This document shows positions 24,862 through 35,483 of a DNA stretch of 64,000 nt, in pieces. The stretch comes from Flavobacteriaceae bacterium PS02336. GTDB lineage: Bacteria > Bacteroidota > Bacteroidia > Flavobacteriales > Flavobacteriaceae. The translations under genes and the position numbers were made by a program. The stretch's first letter is position 1. Each line of letters opens with the position of its first letter. Location: the NCBI GenBank assembly GCA_029960065.1, contig JASCOF010000001.1, positions 124,001 through 188,000 on the forward strand. Direction: 5' to 3'. The notes beneath the pieces are model-generated. The model saw nothing but the letters and a program-made list of their open reading frames with translations. It was not told where the DNA came from and did not search any database.

Positions 24862-25812
24862 TTAAAATTTCCAAGACTTTTGTTCAGGACTGTTTACAAA
24901 ACTCCACGCCACAATGCGACTCGTTTTTTGTCCTTGCGACATTTCGATTGTTTTTACTGAAACAGCATTTACTTTTTCTAAGATTTTGTAAATCGATGGA
25001 AGGTTCTCCTTTTTAGAAACTAAAGTGGTAAACCATAAAACCTGTGAAGTGTATTTTACACTTTCGTAAATCATTTGTGTAATAAAACCAATTTCTCCGC
25101 CGTTGCACCATAATTCTGCATTTTGACCTCCGAAATTTAAAACTGGATTTGTATTTCTTTTTTCCTTCGGATTTAGATTGGAAACTTTTCTAGAAGTACT
25201 TTTATTAGCTTCTTCCGCTGAAGCATGAAAAGGAGGATTACACATCGTGAAAGTAAAACGATCTTCGGGTGTAATAATATTTTTGAAAATAAATCTGGAT
25301 TCCGTTTGCTGCTGTAAGCTGATTGAATCTATAAGTTTTGGATTTGCTTCAATAATTTTACTGCAGTTTTCGATAGCTTTTTGATCAATATCAGTGCCAA
25401 CAAAACTCCAGTTGTAAATAGAATTTCCTAATATCGGATAGATTAAGTTTGCACCTGTTCCGATATCTAATCCTAATACGGTTGGTGTTTTCGGAATTTC
25501 ACTATTGTTGCTTTCTGCTAATAAATCGGCGATGTAATGAATATAATCTGCTCGACCCGGAATTGGCGGACAAAGATAATTTTTAGGAATATCCCAGTTT
25601 TGAATATCATAATACGTTTGAAGTAAAGCTTTATTCAAAGTTTTAACTGCGGTGGGATTACTGAAATCAACCGTTTCGATTCCGTGTTTATTGATGGATA
25701 CAAAAGCTTTCAGTTCAGGACAATTAGAAATGAGTAATTCGAAATCATAACGCGAGCGATGAAGATTTCTTGGGTGTAAATTGTCTTTTTGTGAACTGTT
25801 TTCTGCTTTCAT
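24862..25812 (-). CDS. rlmF: 23S rRNA (adenine-1618 N6)-methyltransferase
   Basis: This SAM-dependent enzyme methylates A1618 of 23S rRNA. From the ATG at 25812 the product is 316 residues, the usual size. It opens with LHPRNLHRSRYDFELL, the family's substrate-side signature; VLGLDIGTGANLIYPILG is the SAM-binding glycine motif, and MCNPPFHAS is the catalytic NPPF motif. The frame is open to 25929, but the extra residues run through a palindromic repeat and a -7 box (TATCTTTG, 25830-25837), so that extension is rejected. Confidence 0.94.
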   Translation of the reverse strand: MKAENSSQKDNLHPRNLHRSRYDFELLISNCPELKAFVSINKHGIETVDFSNPTAVKTLNKALLQTYYDIQNWDIPKNYLCPPIPGRADYIHYIADLLAESNNSEIPKTPTVLGLDIGTGANLIYPILGNSIYNWSFVGTDIDQKAIENCSKIIEANPKLIDSISLQQQTESRFIFKNIITPEDRFTFTMCNPPFHASAEEANKSTSRKVSNLNPKEKRNTNPVLNFGGQNAELWCNGGEIGFITQMIYESVKYTSQVLWFTTLVSKKENLPSIYKILEKVNAVSVKTIEMSQGQKTSRIVAWSFVNSPEQKSWKF

Positions 25813-25829
25813 TTTTATTGATTTCTGGG

Positions 25830-25837
25830 CAAAGATA
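25830..25837 (-). promoter_or_regulatory. rlmF -7 promoter element
   Basis: TATCTTTG on the minus strand, 18 bp before the preferred ATG, fits TAnnTTTG and supports that start. No TTG at -33 is obvious. Confidence 0.45.
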
Positions 25838-25904
25838 GGTATTCCTTTTTTTAAAGAAAGCTCTGGAGGAGCGTAATATTTACAGCCAATTAATTTATGA
25901 TTAA

Positions 25905-25960
25905 AATAAAAGCTCCAGCGGAGCGACATAAAAATATATCGCTCCGCTGGAGCTTTTATT
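25905..25960. repeat. 22-bp perfect inverted repeat between rlmF and thiamine pyrophosphokinase
   Basis: Arms 25905-25926 and 25939-25960 (core GCTCCAGCGGAGCGA) pair perfectly around a 12-nt AT loop. A degraded relative of the arm, CTCTGGAGGAGCG, occurs at about 25861-25873. This looks like a flavobacterial intergenic repeat, possibly also acting as terminator for the gene at 26024. Confidence 0.75.
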
Positions 25961-26023
25961 AGATGATGACATTTTAATCTATAAATATTTCGAACCGCTG
26001 GGACTTTTTATTTTTTAATGGTT

Positions 26024-26686
26024 CTAATCAAAACATTCCATTAATAGTAAATCGCCATTACGATGTGTGATGGTCACGATACCGTCTTTCTCAACAGAAT
26101 TACTGCTTCCGGTTCTATAACCCATTGTAAGCGTGTCATCTTTTAATTCGTATTTTAAATTGTTGGAATAAATTCCGTTTACGATACCAATTGGAATTAA
26201 AGAAATTGGTGTTTTGGCCGTATACCATTTTTCGAATTTTTCTGGTAAAAGAAATATTTTAGAATGATCGTCGAGAATTACAATCTTTAATAAATTACGG
26301 TATCGAACAATGTTGGTTAGGTTTGTTATAGTATGATCGGCACGTTTTCCCGTTGCCCAGACTACATTTACGGCAGGAATTTTTCTTTCAATTAAATAAT
26401 CAAAAGCTTTTTCTAAATCAGTTTTGTCTTGATCTGGTGTATGAATGATTTCGATTGGAAATTGAGAAGTTTTATAAATTTCAGGATCAAAACCGCGATC
26501 AAAATCGCCTAGAAGTACATCGACTTTTATGCCCAATTCAATCACTCTTTCAATAGCCGAATCTAAAACAACAACCAAAGGAGACCATTCTAATAATTGC
26601 CCTAATAATTCTGGATCGCATGCAGCTCCATTTGCAATGATTAAAGCAGGTTCCTGATCGTCTCGGACTATATGATGTGATGACAT
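26024..26686 (-). CDS. Thiamine pyrophosphokinase
   Basis: The enzyme converts thiamine and ATP to thiamine pyrophosphate and AMP. The 220-residue protein shows ALIIANGA at the start, DSAIERV, VDVLLGDFDR (the metal-binding Asp motif) near residue 57, the DQDKTDLEKAFDYL motif that defines the family, and ATGKRADHTITNL with the conserved Asp-His. The C-terminal beta domain holds ISLIPIG. A -7 box (TACCTTTG, 26709-26716) precedes it. No TPP riboswitch is visible upstream. Confidence 0.92.
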   Translation of the reverse strand: MSSHHIVRDDQEPALIIANGAACDPELLGQLLEWSPLVVVLDSAIERVIELGIKVDVLLGDFDRGFDPEIYKTSQFPIEIIHTPDQDKTDLEKAFDYLIERKIPAVNVVWATGKRADHTITNLTNIVRYRNLLKIVILDDHSKIFLLPEKFEKWYTAKTPISLIPIGIVNGIYSNNLKYELKDDTLTMGYRTGSSNSVEKDGIVTITHRNGDLLLMECFD

Positions 26687-26773
26687 AAAAGTATTTTTGA
26701 ATGTGGTGCAAAGGTAAGGTTTACAATTTTAGATTTCAGATTTCAGATTTTAGATTTTTTTGAATCTTTAAAA

Positions 26774-27220
26774 TCAGAAATCCAAAAGTCTTCTGTGGTA
26801 ATTGATCTGCCCTACGTGATAAGCCAAATGTGTGGAAAGATGTACAAGAAAAAATCCAGTGGTCATTTCTTTTTCAAAAACAATCTGCGGATAAATTTTT
26901 TCCAAATCTGCTTCGATTAAAGAATCCAGCGCATCATTTACGACTGTAATTGTGTTTTCAATTTTCGCTATTAATTCTGTTTTTGGAATATCTTTTAAAG
27001 AAAATTCTAAAGGTCGATTTCTGATGTACCCTGTTTTTCCAATTTCTGCGCCAATATAAGTATTCAGATTTCCTATCAAATGCAGACAGAGATTTCCGGC
27101 TGAATTCGAGATGTTTTTATCAATAATCCAAATGGAATTTTCGTTTTCATAAGATTCTATTTCGAATTTCAATTTATCTAAATCTCGATTAAAAAGTATT
27201 TTTAGAGTTTGAATCAGCAT
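26774..27220 (-). CDS. DinB-family four-helix protein
   Basis: The 148-residue protein is a DinB-like four-helix bundle. Helix 2 has NLCLHLIGNLNTYIG with the first metal-binding His, and the last helix region has HLSTHLAYHVGQINYHRRLL with two further His ligands. Members bind a divalent metal; some are thiol-transferases, most are uncharacterised. It follows the GyrI-like gene by 2 bp and is therefore in the same transcript. Confidence 0.85.
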   Translation of the reverse strand: MLIQTLKILFNRDLDKLKFEIESYENENSIWIIDKNISNSAGNLCLHLIGNLNTYIGAEIGKTGYIRNRPLEFSLKDIPKTELIAKIENTITVVNDALDSLIEADLEKIYPQIVFEKEMTTGFFLVHLSTHLAYHVGQINYHRRLLDF

Positions 27221-27222
27221 AA

Positions 27223-27708
27223 TTAATTTCTATTTTTTATCGGAATCCAGATTTCTTCTTCAGAATCAGGATCTTCTTTTTTATACTTTTCATTCATCAC
27301 GGCAAAATGAGGTCTTTCATCTACCAGATATTCTGAATTCGGAAGCCATTGTGCAAAAATATAGTGATAAGTTTTATGAGCTTCTGTTGCTGGACCAATA
27401 TGAAGAAAAACTGCATATAAACCATTTGGAATAATCAAAGTTTTCATTTCTTCTGGAACATTGTTGAAGTCCGAAACTTCTACTGCAGCCCATTTTTCAA
27501 AATTTTTGCTCGGTTCAAAATTATCAAAATGATTTTCATTATAAACTTCTAAAGAATAGAGATTAGCGTTTACGATATTTTTGATTTGTTTTCGATTCGG
27601 CATAAAACCGCTCCAGAGTTGAAAAGTTTTATTTTCTATAAAAGACATTTCGATAGAATGTCCTATGAGTTTTTTTTCAGTTAAGTTTTGGATAAGAGGC
27701 AGCATCAT
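27223..27708 (-). CDS. GyrI-like effector-binding domain protein
   Basis: The 161-residue protein is a stand-alone GyrI-like/AraC effector-binding domain: KKLIGHSIEMSF at the start, FEKWAAVEVSDF in the middle with the conserved hydrophobic pocket, GLYAVFLHIGP, and the ending YLVDERPHFAVM with the conserved Glu-Arg-Pro. Such proteins bind or hydrolyse small hydrophobic compounds. Its first ATG (27708) overlaps the DUF4249 stop by one base (TAATG), so translation is probably coupled. Start could also be the Met one codon later. Confidence 0.85.
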   Translation of the reverse strand: MMLPLIQNLTEKKLIGHSIEMSFIENKTFQLWSGFMPNRKQIKNIVNANLYSLEVYNENHFDNFEPSKNFEKWAAVEVSDFNNVPEEMKTLIIPNGLYAVFLHIGPATEAHKTYHYIFAQWLPNSEYLVDERPHFAVMNEKYKKEDPDSEEEIWIPIKNRN

Positions 27709-28526
27709 TATTTTATAGTATATTTTTTTGAATTAGTTTCACTTAGAGAAAAATAACCGAGTGGATAATTACTTTGATTAGTAGTGTTAATGATATTTCC
27801 TCTAACGGTTGCAGGTGGTGACTGAAATGGTCCGCCGGTATTTGATCCTGCAATACTAACTAAAATATTCATGTAATTGTAATATTGTTTAGAGATTCCG
27901 AAATGTGTTACTTCAATTTCATCCCCAGCTTTTAAATCATCGTCGTCAACATTACTGTATATTTCATTTCCTTGATAAAATTTATCTTCAGAAACATAAA
28001 AAGTGGAAGTTATTTTGCTGGAATATACGTATTTAAATAAATAATAATTTTCTTCATCGCCAGGATCTGTAAAATATGATCTTACTTCGATATCTTTTCC
28101 AGTAAAACCTCCATCATTTTTTTGTTCTATTCTTGTAATTGGAGCAACCGATTTTAAAGTTTCTGTCGCAGTATAAGTATTGCCTTCATTTATAACGGTC
28201 AAAGTATATTGTTCGTTAAGTACAGGTCTAAAATTATTGCAGATATATCGGCCTGAGTTGTTGAGTTCTATAAAGTTAAATCTTTGGTTTCTACTATTTC
28301 TGATATAAACTTCAGCTCCTGAAACTATGGGAATCAAATCATCAAAATAACCCGTTGTAGTAGTTAATTTTACAACCTGTTGTCTCCCAGCAGAACCTTT
28401 TTCCCAATTTATAGACGCTTCAATTACTAATTTTGGAGGAGCTGTATCTAAGTCCACATCAACGACATCTTCACAGCTTGTGAGGATAGAAGCAAAAAAT
28501 GCGATTAAAAAAACTAATTTTTTCAT
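27708..28526 (-). CDS. DUF4249 family lipoprotein
   Basis: The 272-residue protein carries a lipoprotein signal (ASILTSC lipobox at about residues 13-18) and the DUF4249 pattern: DTAPPKLVIEASINWEKG, VKLTTTTGYFDD, GAEVYI, and later DPGDEENYYLFKY. DUF4249 proteins are outer-membrane-associated partners found right next to TonB-dependent receptors, as here (30-bp gap). Their role in binding or delivering the receptor's ligand is likely but unproven. It is translationally coupled to the GyrI-like gene downstream. Confidence 0.9.
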   Translation of the reverse strand: MKKLVFLIAFFASILTSCEDVVDVDLDTAPPKLVIEASINWEKGSAGRQQVVKLTTTTGYFDDLIPIVSGAEVYIRNSRNQRFNFIELNNSGRYICNNFRPVLNEQYTLTVINEGNTYTATETLKSVAPITRIEQKNDGGFTGKDIEVRSYFTDPGDEENYYLFKYVYSSKITSTFYVSEDKFYQGNEIYSNVDDDDLKAGDEIEVTHFGISKQYYNYMNILVSIAGSNTGGPFQSPPATVRGNIINTTNQSNYPLGYFSLSETNSKKYTIK

Positions 28527-28556
28527 AACAGTATATTTAGTTTCTGAATTGATTTT

Positions 28557-30935
28557 TTAGAATTTAAAATTGTAACTAACCGCAGGAACAATTCCAAAAA
28601 TAGACAATTGTACCGCTTCGTTGGCACCAGTATCTACATTTTGACGAAAGTTAATCGAAGCAGCATTCATGCGATTGTACAAATTATAAATGCTGAAAAC
28701 CCATTCGCCTTTCCAATTTCGGTCTTTATTTTTTCGCGGTGTCAAAGTCGCAGAAATATCTAAATGATGGTAAGCAGGAAGCCTGTTTTCATTTCGTAAT
28801 CCATAACTGGGAACATTAATTCCGAGATATTCATATTGTCCATTCGGGTAAGAAACGGGCTGTCCAGACTGTAAAGCAAAGTTAGCTCCAAACGACCATT
28901 TCTCATTTAAATTATAAGCTGAAGTAATGGCAAGATTATGCGTTTTATCATAAGCAGAGGCGTACCATTGGCCATTATTAATTCCTGTTTCTTCAGGCGT
29001 TCTGCCTGGAGTCTGCTGTTCAGATTTAGAAATGGTGTAAGCGATCCAGCCGTTAAATTTACCTTTGTTTTTTTTGACCATAATTTCCAAACCGTAGGCT
29101 CTCATTTGTCCATTTAAAATAACCTGTTCAATTGCATTATTGGCAATTAAATCGGCTCCATCAATATAATCCAGTCTGTTTTGGATTTCTTTATAATAGG
29201 TTTCGACTTCCATTGAATAAGCACCATTACTGATATTTCTAAAATAACCAAATGCGATCTGATCTGCAAGCTGAGGTTTTATATACTGATCACTCGGCAT
29301 CCAAACATCTAATGGAGTCGGAGAGGAAGTATTTGAAATTAATTGTAAATATTGCGCCATTCGATTATAGCTTGCTTTTAAGGCTTGATCTTCGTTTAAC
29401 TGATAAGAAATAGAAAAGCGGGGTTCGAAATTATCATAACTTTTAATGACTTTATTTTTTTTAAAATATTCTGTAGAAATCGGTGTGCCTTTCTCGTAAA
29501 TCTGCATGTCAGTATTAAAAGTTACTGCTTGATTGTTTTCATAATAATTGATTGTTGATGAGCCTAATCTATAGAAAACGCTGTAACGTAGCCCGTAAGA
29601 AACATTAATTTTAGGAGAAAGCTGACTTTCGGCATCAAGATAAACAGAAGGTTCAAAAGCATATTTTTTATCTAATTGATCAGGATTGATTCCAGAATCT
29701 TCTCCAGTTGGTTTTATGGTTCCGGGATTAAATTCGTAGTAAGTTCCGTTTAGACCGTAATTCAGTTTTAGTTTGTCTGAAAGATAATGTTTGAAATCGT
29801 ATTTGATATTGTAATTTTTAATACCAGAATCCCAATTAAAACCAACAAAATCAAGGTCTAAACCATAATAGTAATCGCTGTAAATTAAGGATAAATTCGA
29901 AAACAGCTTGTCAGAGTATAAATGATTCCATCGCAGATTTAGGATTGAGTTTCCGTAAGTATTGGTAAAACTTTTATTTAAGCTAAAAACATCACGCCCG
30001 AAATAACCTGATAAGTATAAGCTGTTATTATCGTTAAGTTTGTAGCTTAATTTGGTATTCAGATCATAAAAATAAGCAGAGTTATTTTTATCTTCTTCTG
30101 AAAATTTCAGGAATAAATGGGCATAAGAGGCTCTTCCGCCAATTAAAAACGAGCCTTTGTCTTTTACAATTGGACCTTCGGCAAGCAGTCGGCTGGAAAT
30201 TAATCCAATTCCGCCATTCATGTGAAAATCTTTACTGCTTCCATCTTTTTGGTAAATATCTAAAACAGAAGAAGCTCTGCCGCCGTATCGTGCCGGAATT
30301 CCTCCTTTATATAATTTCAAATCTTTAATTGCATCTGGATTAAAAACAGAAAAGAATCCAAAAACGTGAGAAGAATTAAAAATCGTCGCTTCATCTAAAA
30401 GAATTAAATTTTGATCTGCACCGCCGCCTCGGACATTAAATCCAGAAGCGCCTTCACCAGCATTGGTTACACCTGGAAGCAATAAAATGGATTTTAAAAC
30501 ATCAACTTCGCCTAAAACCACAGGCATTTTTTTTATGGTTGAAATAGAGAGTTTGTTAACACTCATTTCTGGTGATTTTACATTTATCTTGCCTTTATTA
30601 TCTGTAATGACTACTTCTTGAAGTTCTTCGCCTGAGCTGATAGAAAAGTTGTTTTTTGTATTTTGATTTAAAGAGATTGTTTTTAGGATGGTTTGATAGC
30701 CAACATAACTTATTTCAATTTCATAATCCCCTTTTGGTGCAGAAAGGGAATAAAATCCGTATTCGTTTGTAGTCGTTCCAATTTTTAGCTGCGGAATGTA
30801 GATGTTAACTCCGATAAGAGTTTCATTGTTTTTGCTGTCAATGATTGTACCGCTTAAAGTAAAATTTTCCTGAGAGAAAGAACTGAAAATCGTTAAAATA
30901 AAAATAAAAAATGTGCAGGTATTTTTTGTAATCAT
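28557..30935 (-). CDS. TonB-dependent receptor with carboxypeptidase-regulatory-like N domain
   Basis: The 792-residue outer-membrane protein starts with a signal peptide (residues 1-21), then a beta-sandwich regulatory-like domain (about 24-105, LSGTIIDSKNNETLIGVNIYI), a plug domain (about 120-235, with FNVRGGGADQNLILLDEA and GGIPARYGGRASSVLDI), and a long beta-barrel ending in the aromatic SYNFKF terminus expected for BAM insertion. It imports an unknown ligand using the proton-motive force via TonB. The DUF4249 lipoprotein follows in the same operon. Nothing near it marks it as a SusC/D polysaccharide locus. Confidence 0.93.
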   Translation of the reverse strand: MITKNTCTFFIFILTIFSSFSQENFTLSGTIIDSKNNETLIGVNIYIPQLKIGTTTNEYGFYSLSAPKGDYEIEISYVGYQTILKTISLNQNTKNNFSISSGEELQEVVITDNKGKINVKSPEMSVNKLSISTIKKMPVVLGEVDVLKSILLLPGVTNAGEGASGFNVRGGGADQNLILLDEATIFNSSHVFGFFSVFNPDAIKDLKLYKGGIPARYGGRASSVLDIYQKDGSSKDFHMNGGIGLISSRLLAEGPIVKDKGSFLIGGRASYAHLFLKFSEEDKNNSAYFYDLNTKLSYKLNDNNSLYLSGYFGRDVFSLNKSFTNTYGNSILNLRWNHLYSDKLFSNLSLIYSDYYYGLDLDFVGFNWDSGIKNYNIKYDFKHYLSDKLKLNYGLNGTYYEFNPGTIKPTGEDSGINPDQLDKKYAFEPSVYLDAESQLSPKINVSYGLRYSVFYRLGSSTINYYENNQAVTFNTDMQIYEKGTPISTEYFKKNKVIKSYDNFEPRFSISYQLNEDQALKASYNRMAQYLQLISNTSSPTPLDVWMPSDQYIKPQLADQIAFGYFRNISNGAYSMEVETYYKEIQNRLDYIDGADLIANNAIEQVILNGQMRAYGLEIMVKKNKGKFNGWIAYTISKSEQQTPGRTPEETGINNGQWYASAYDKTHNLAITSAYNLNEKWSFGANFALQSGQPVSYPNGQYEYLGINVPSYGLRNENRLPAYHHLDISATLTPRKNKDRNWKGEWVFSIYNLYNRMNAASINFRQNVDTGANEAVQLSIFGIVPAVSYNFKF

Positions 30936-31012
30936 TGCATTGATTTTGATTTACATAGATAATCATTTCTCACTAAATATTTTTTCGAAACTACTGTTAA
31001 ACATAAGTTAAG

Positions 31013-31046
31013 ATAAAAAAAGGACAACTTTTTGAGTTGTCCTTTT
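31013..31046 (-). terminator. Rho-independent terminator of icd
   Basis: The perfect stem AAAGGACAACT/AGTTGTCCTTT (31019-31029 with 31035-31045) has a 5-nt loop. Read on the minus strand it is followed by a T-run. Confidence 0.9.
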
Positions 31047-31056
31047 AATATTCATG

Positions 31057-31077
31057 TAGATGCACAATGTGCGTCTA
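31057..31077. repeat. 21-bp near-palindrome after icd
   Basis: TAGATGCACAATGTGCGTCTA is nearly self-complementary and overlaps the icd stop region. It is related to the palindrome after sucC (12730-12749). Confidence 0.5.
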
Positions 31078-31078
31078 A

Positions 31079-33310
<2,232 letters not shown>

Positions 33311-33372
33311 TTATAATCGTATCGTCAGGAGTTAACGATGTAAAAGATATATTCGGCTCAAAATGAGCGGAG

Positions 33373-33380
33373 CAAATATA
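33373..33380 (-). promoter_or_regulatory. icd -7 promoter element
   Basis: TATATTTG on the minus strand is 75 bp upstream of the icd ATG. A -33 TTG at normal spacing is not seen. Confidence 0.45.
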
Positions 33381-33520
33381 ATAAAATCACAACGAAAACG
33401 GTTGAGTTTTCCAGAGAAAAGGCGAAATTAACAGATTATTAATTCGAGCTCATTAAATTGCTAATTCGATGATTTTGCTATTAAAAAATTACGGTTTTGA
33501 TAGTGACGAAATTGTATGGC

Positions 33521-33559
33521 AAAAAAAAACTCGTTTCAAATAATCTGAAACGAGTTTTT
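33521..33559 (-). terminator. Rho-independent terminator of rplS
   Basis: The perfect 14-bp stem (33525-33538 with 33546-33559, core ACTCGTTTCA/TGAAACGAGT) has a 7-nt loop, with T-rich sequence on both sides. It lies about 20 bp after the rplS stop. Confidence 0.9.
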
Positions 33560-33579
33560 TATAACAATTAGATAAATGA

Positions 33580-33930
33580 TTATCTTCTTTTATCTTTAAT
33601 CTTAGCTTTTTTACCAGTAAGTTGTCTGAAGTAGAAAATTCTAGCTCTACGTACAGCACCTTTCTTGTTGATTTCAATTTTTTGTAAAGCAGGTAAGTTT
33701 ACTGGGAAGATACGCTCAACACCAACAGAACCAGACATTTTACGAATAGTAAAAGTTTCTGTAACACCAGAACCTCTTCTTTGAATTACAACTCCTTTAA
33801 AAAACTGAGTTCTTGTTTTTTCACCCTCTTTAATTTCGTAGAAAACAGTGATTGTGTCTCCAGCTCCGAAAACTGGGAAATCTTTTTTAGCAACGAATTC
33901 GTCTTGAACGAATTTTAATAAATCTGCCAT
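33580..33930 (-). CDS. rplS: 50S ribosomal protein L19
   Basis: The 116-residue protein lies at the interface of the two ribosomal subunits. The family signature FKGVVIQRRGSGVTETFTIRK is present at residues 44-64, followed by GVERIFPVNLP and the basic RRARIFYFRQLTGKKAKIKDKRR tail. Its promoter is one of the best in the window. It lies downstream of trmD on the same strand, as in many bacteria, but has its own promoter and terminator here. Confidence 0.97.
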   Translation of the reverse strand: MADLLKFVQDEFVAKKDFPVFGAGDTITVFYEIKEGEKTRTQFFKGVVIQRRGSGVTETFTIRKMSGSVGVERIFPVNLPALQKIEINKKGAVRRARIFYFRQLTGKKAKIKDKRR

Positions 33931-34001
33931 GATAATTTAAATTATGGTTATATTAAGAGCAACATTCACGGATCTCGCCAGAGGTTGATCAAATTCGGGT
34001 G

Positions 34002-34031
34002 CAAATGTAAGTAAAAAATTTAAAATTCCAA
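34002..34031 (-). promoter_or_regulatory. rplS promoter
   Basis: On the minus strand TTG (34029-34031), a 19-bp spacer and TACATTTG (34002-34009) match the full Bacteroidota consensus. The 5' leader is about 65-70 nt. Confidence 0.7.
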
Positions 34032-34104
34032 TAAAAATAAATTTCAAATTCCAATTTGTTAACTATTTGATTAATTGGAATTTGGGATTTTGAATATTTG
34101 AAAT

Positions 34105-34779
34105 TTATTCCAGTAAATCTGGTCTTCTATTTTTTGTATGTTCAAACGCCATATCTTCACGCCATTTATCAATTTTGGCTGCATGTCCGCTGGTTAAAAC
34201 TTCGGGAACTTTCCATCCTTTGTAATCTGCGGGTCTTGTATATATTGGTCCAGATAATAAATTATCTTGAAAGCTATCCGTCAAAGCTGAGGTTTCGTCA
34301 CTTAATACTCCAGGAATTAGACGTATTAAAGCATCTGACAGTACAATAGCTCCCAATTCTCCTCCAGATAAAACGTAATCGCCAATAGAGATTTCTTTTG
34401 TAATAAAATGATCTCTAACTCGCTGGTCGACACCTTTATAGTGCCCGCATAAAATAATGATGTTTTCATACATCGACATTTTATTTGCCATTTTTTGATT
34501 TAGGGTTTCGCCGTCAGGTGACATGTAGATTATTTCGTCATATTCACGCTGGCTTTTTAAATGTGTAATGCAGTCATCAATAGGCTGAATAGTCATCACC
34601 ATTCCGGCTCCTCCGCCAAAAGGATAATCATCAACACTTTTTTGACGATTGGTGCTATAGTCACGCAGGTTGTGAAAATGAACTTCAACCAAGCCTTTGT
34701 CAATGGCACGTTTCATAATCGAAGCCTCAAAAGGACTTTTTAATAATTCAGGCAAAAGTGTAATAATGTCAATTCGCAT
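34105..34779 (-). CDS. trmD: tRNA (guanine-37 N1)-methyltransferase
   Basis: The trefoil-knot SAM enzyme makes m1G37 in tRNAs and so prevents frameshifting. The 224-residue protein begins [32 protein letters not shown] near 52-62, [14 protein letters not shown] near 108-121 and [15 protein letters not shown] near 130-144 form the knot and active site, with the catalytic Asp in SALTDSF. Length and start are standard. A -7 box TATCTTTG is at 34805-34812 on the minus strand. Confidence 0.97.
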   Translation of the reverse strand: MRIDIITLLPELLKSPFEASIMKRAIDKGLVEVHFHNLRDYSTNRQKSVDDYPFGGGAGMVMTIQPIDDCITHLKSQREYDEIIYMSPDGETLNQKMANKMSMYENIIILCGHYKGVDQRVRDHFITKEISIGDYVLSGGELGAIVLSDALIRLIPGVLSDETSALTDSFQDNLLSGPIYTRPADYKGWKVPEVLTSGHAAKIDKWREDMAFEHTKNRRPDLLE

Positions 34780-34804
34780 TTCTATTCAATAGTTTTCTTG
34801 ATCG

Positions 34805-34820
34805 CAAAGATACAAAGTTA
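34805..34820 (-). promoter_or_regulatory. trmD promoter region
   Basis: Two adjacent matches to TAnnTTTG lie on the minus strand: TATCTTTG (34805-34812) and TAACTTTG (34813-34820). The TTG candidates at 34829-34831 and 34836-34838 give spacings of 16-23 bp to the first. Confidence 0.45.
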
Positions 34821-35032
34821 ATAGTTGTCAATTTTCAAAGATTTGTAAGTAGCTTTTTTTCAGTCAAATATAAGATTATACATCTTCTGATGTATTTCAT
34901 CGTAAAAATCATGCACTTTATCGAATTTAATATTATAGTAAAATTGTAGCGTGTTTATTTGATAAAATAGTGTTAAATTTATAAGAATATACTACTTAAT
35001 CACCGCTAAAACTAAAACTATCAGACTTGCTT

Positions 35033-35395
35033 ATGAAAAAAACTTTACTTTTATTCGTTATTGCAATCTTGCAGACTTCGTGCTCCAATACCAATAAAGC
35101 GCACGATAAATGGATTGGAGAATCGAAACAGAAATTAATGAAAACCTGGGGACCGCCGGTTAGGGTGCTTCACGATGATCAGGATAATGAGATACTTCTT
35201 TATGCAGATCAGGTTTTTACAAAAGAAAAATACGATGATTCCGGAATCGCGGGTCCGTCTTATTGGAAATACAATTATATGTACATAAATAAAGAAGGAA
35301 AAATTTACTTATGGCATAATGAAAAACAAAAATTTCCTCCGCAATCAGTAGATTCAAAGAATTTGGTTGGTGTGAGCTCGAAGACAGGCAGATAA
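35033..35395 (+). CDS. Small lipoprotein, function unknown
   Basis: The 120-residue protein has a lipoprotein signal with lipobox LQTSC (residues 13-17). The mature part begins KWIGESKQKLMKTWGPP, a pattern (W-G-x-x-x-x-L-x-x-x-x-G-x-P) shared by many small envelope lipoproteins of the SmpA/OmlA-like kind, followed by a beta-rich segment with many Tyr. No catalytic residues are evident. The frame also opens at a TTG two codons upstream; the ATG at 35033 is preferred. Confidence 0.75.
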   Translation: MKKTLLLFVIAILQTSCSNTNKAHDKWIGESKQKLMKTWGPPVRVLHDDQDNEILLYADQVFTKEKYDDSGIAGPSYWKYNYMYINKEGKIYLWHNEKQKFPPQSVDSKNLVGVSSKTGR

Positions 35396-35431
35396 ATCAT
35401 TTTATATTTCGTTTGGAATACATTGACAAAT

Positions 35432-35470
35432 AAATAGTATTTTTAAAGTATTACTTTAGAAATACTATTT
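35432..35470. promoter_or_regulatory. 18-bp inverted repeat upstream of the FMN reductase
   Basis: Arms 35432-35449 and 35453-35470 (core AAATAGTATTT/AAATACTATTT) pair with one mismatch around 3 nt. The palindrome ends 13 bp before the ATG at 35484. It could be an operator or a stem in the mRNA leader; it lacks the T-run of a terminator on the plus strand. Confidence 0.45.
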
Positions 35471-35483
35471 ATATTTTATAAAA

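Noticed and set aside
25813..25929. N-terminal extension of rlmF
   Set aside because: It runs across a palindromic repeat and a -7 box, and the family begins near the ATG at 25812.
30936..31012. TPP riboswitch or other riboswitch near the TonB receptor or thiamine pyrophosphokinase
   Set aside because: No conserved CTGAGA-type core or comparable structure is seen upstream of either gene.
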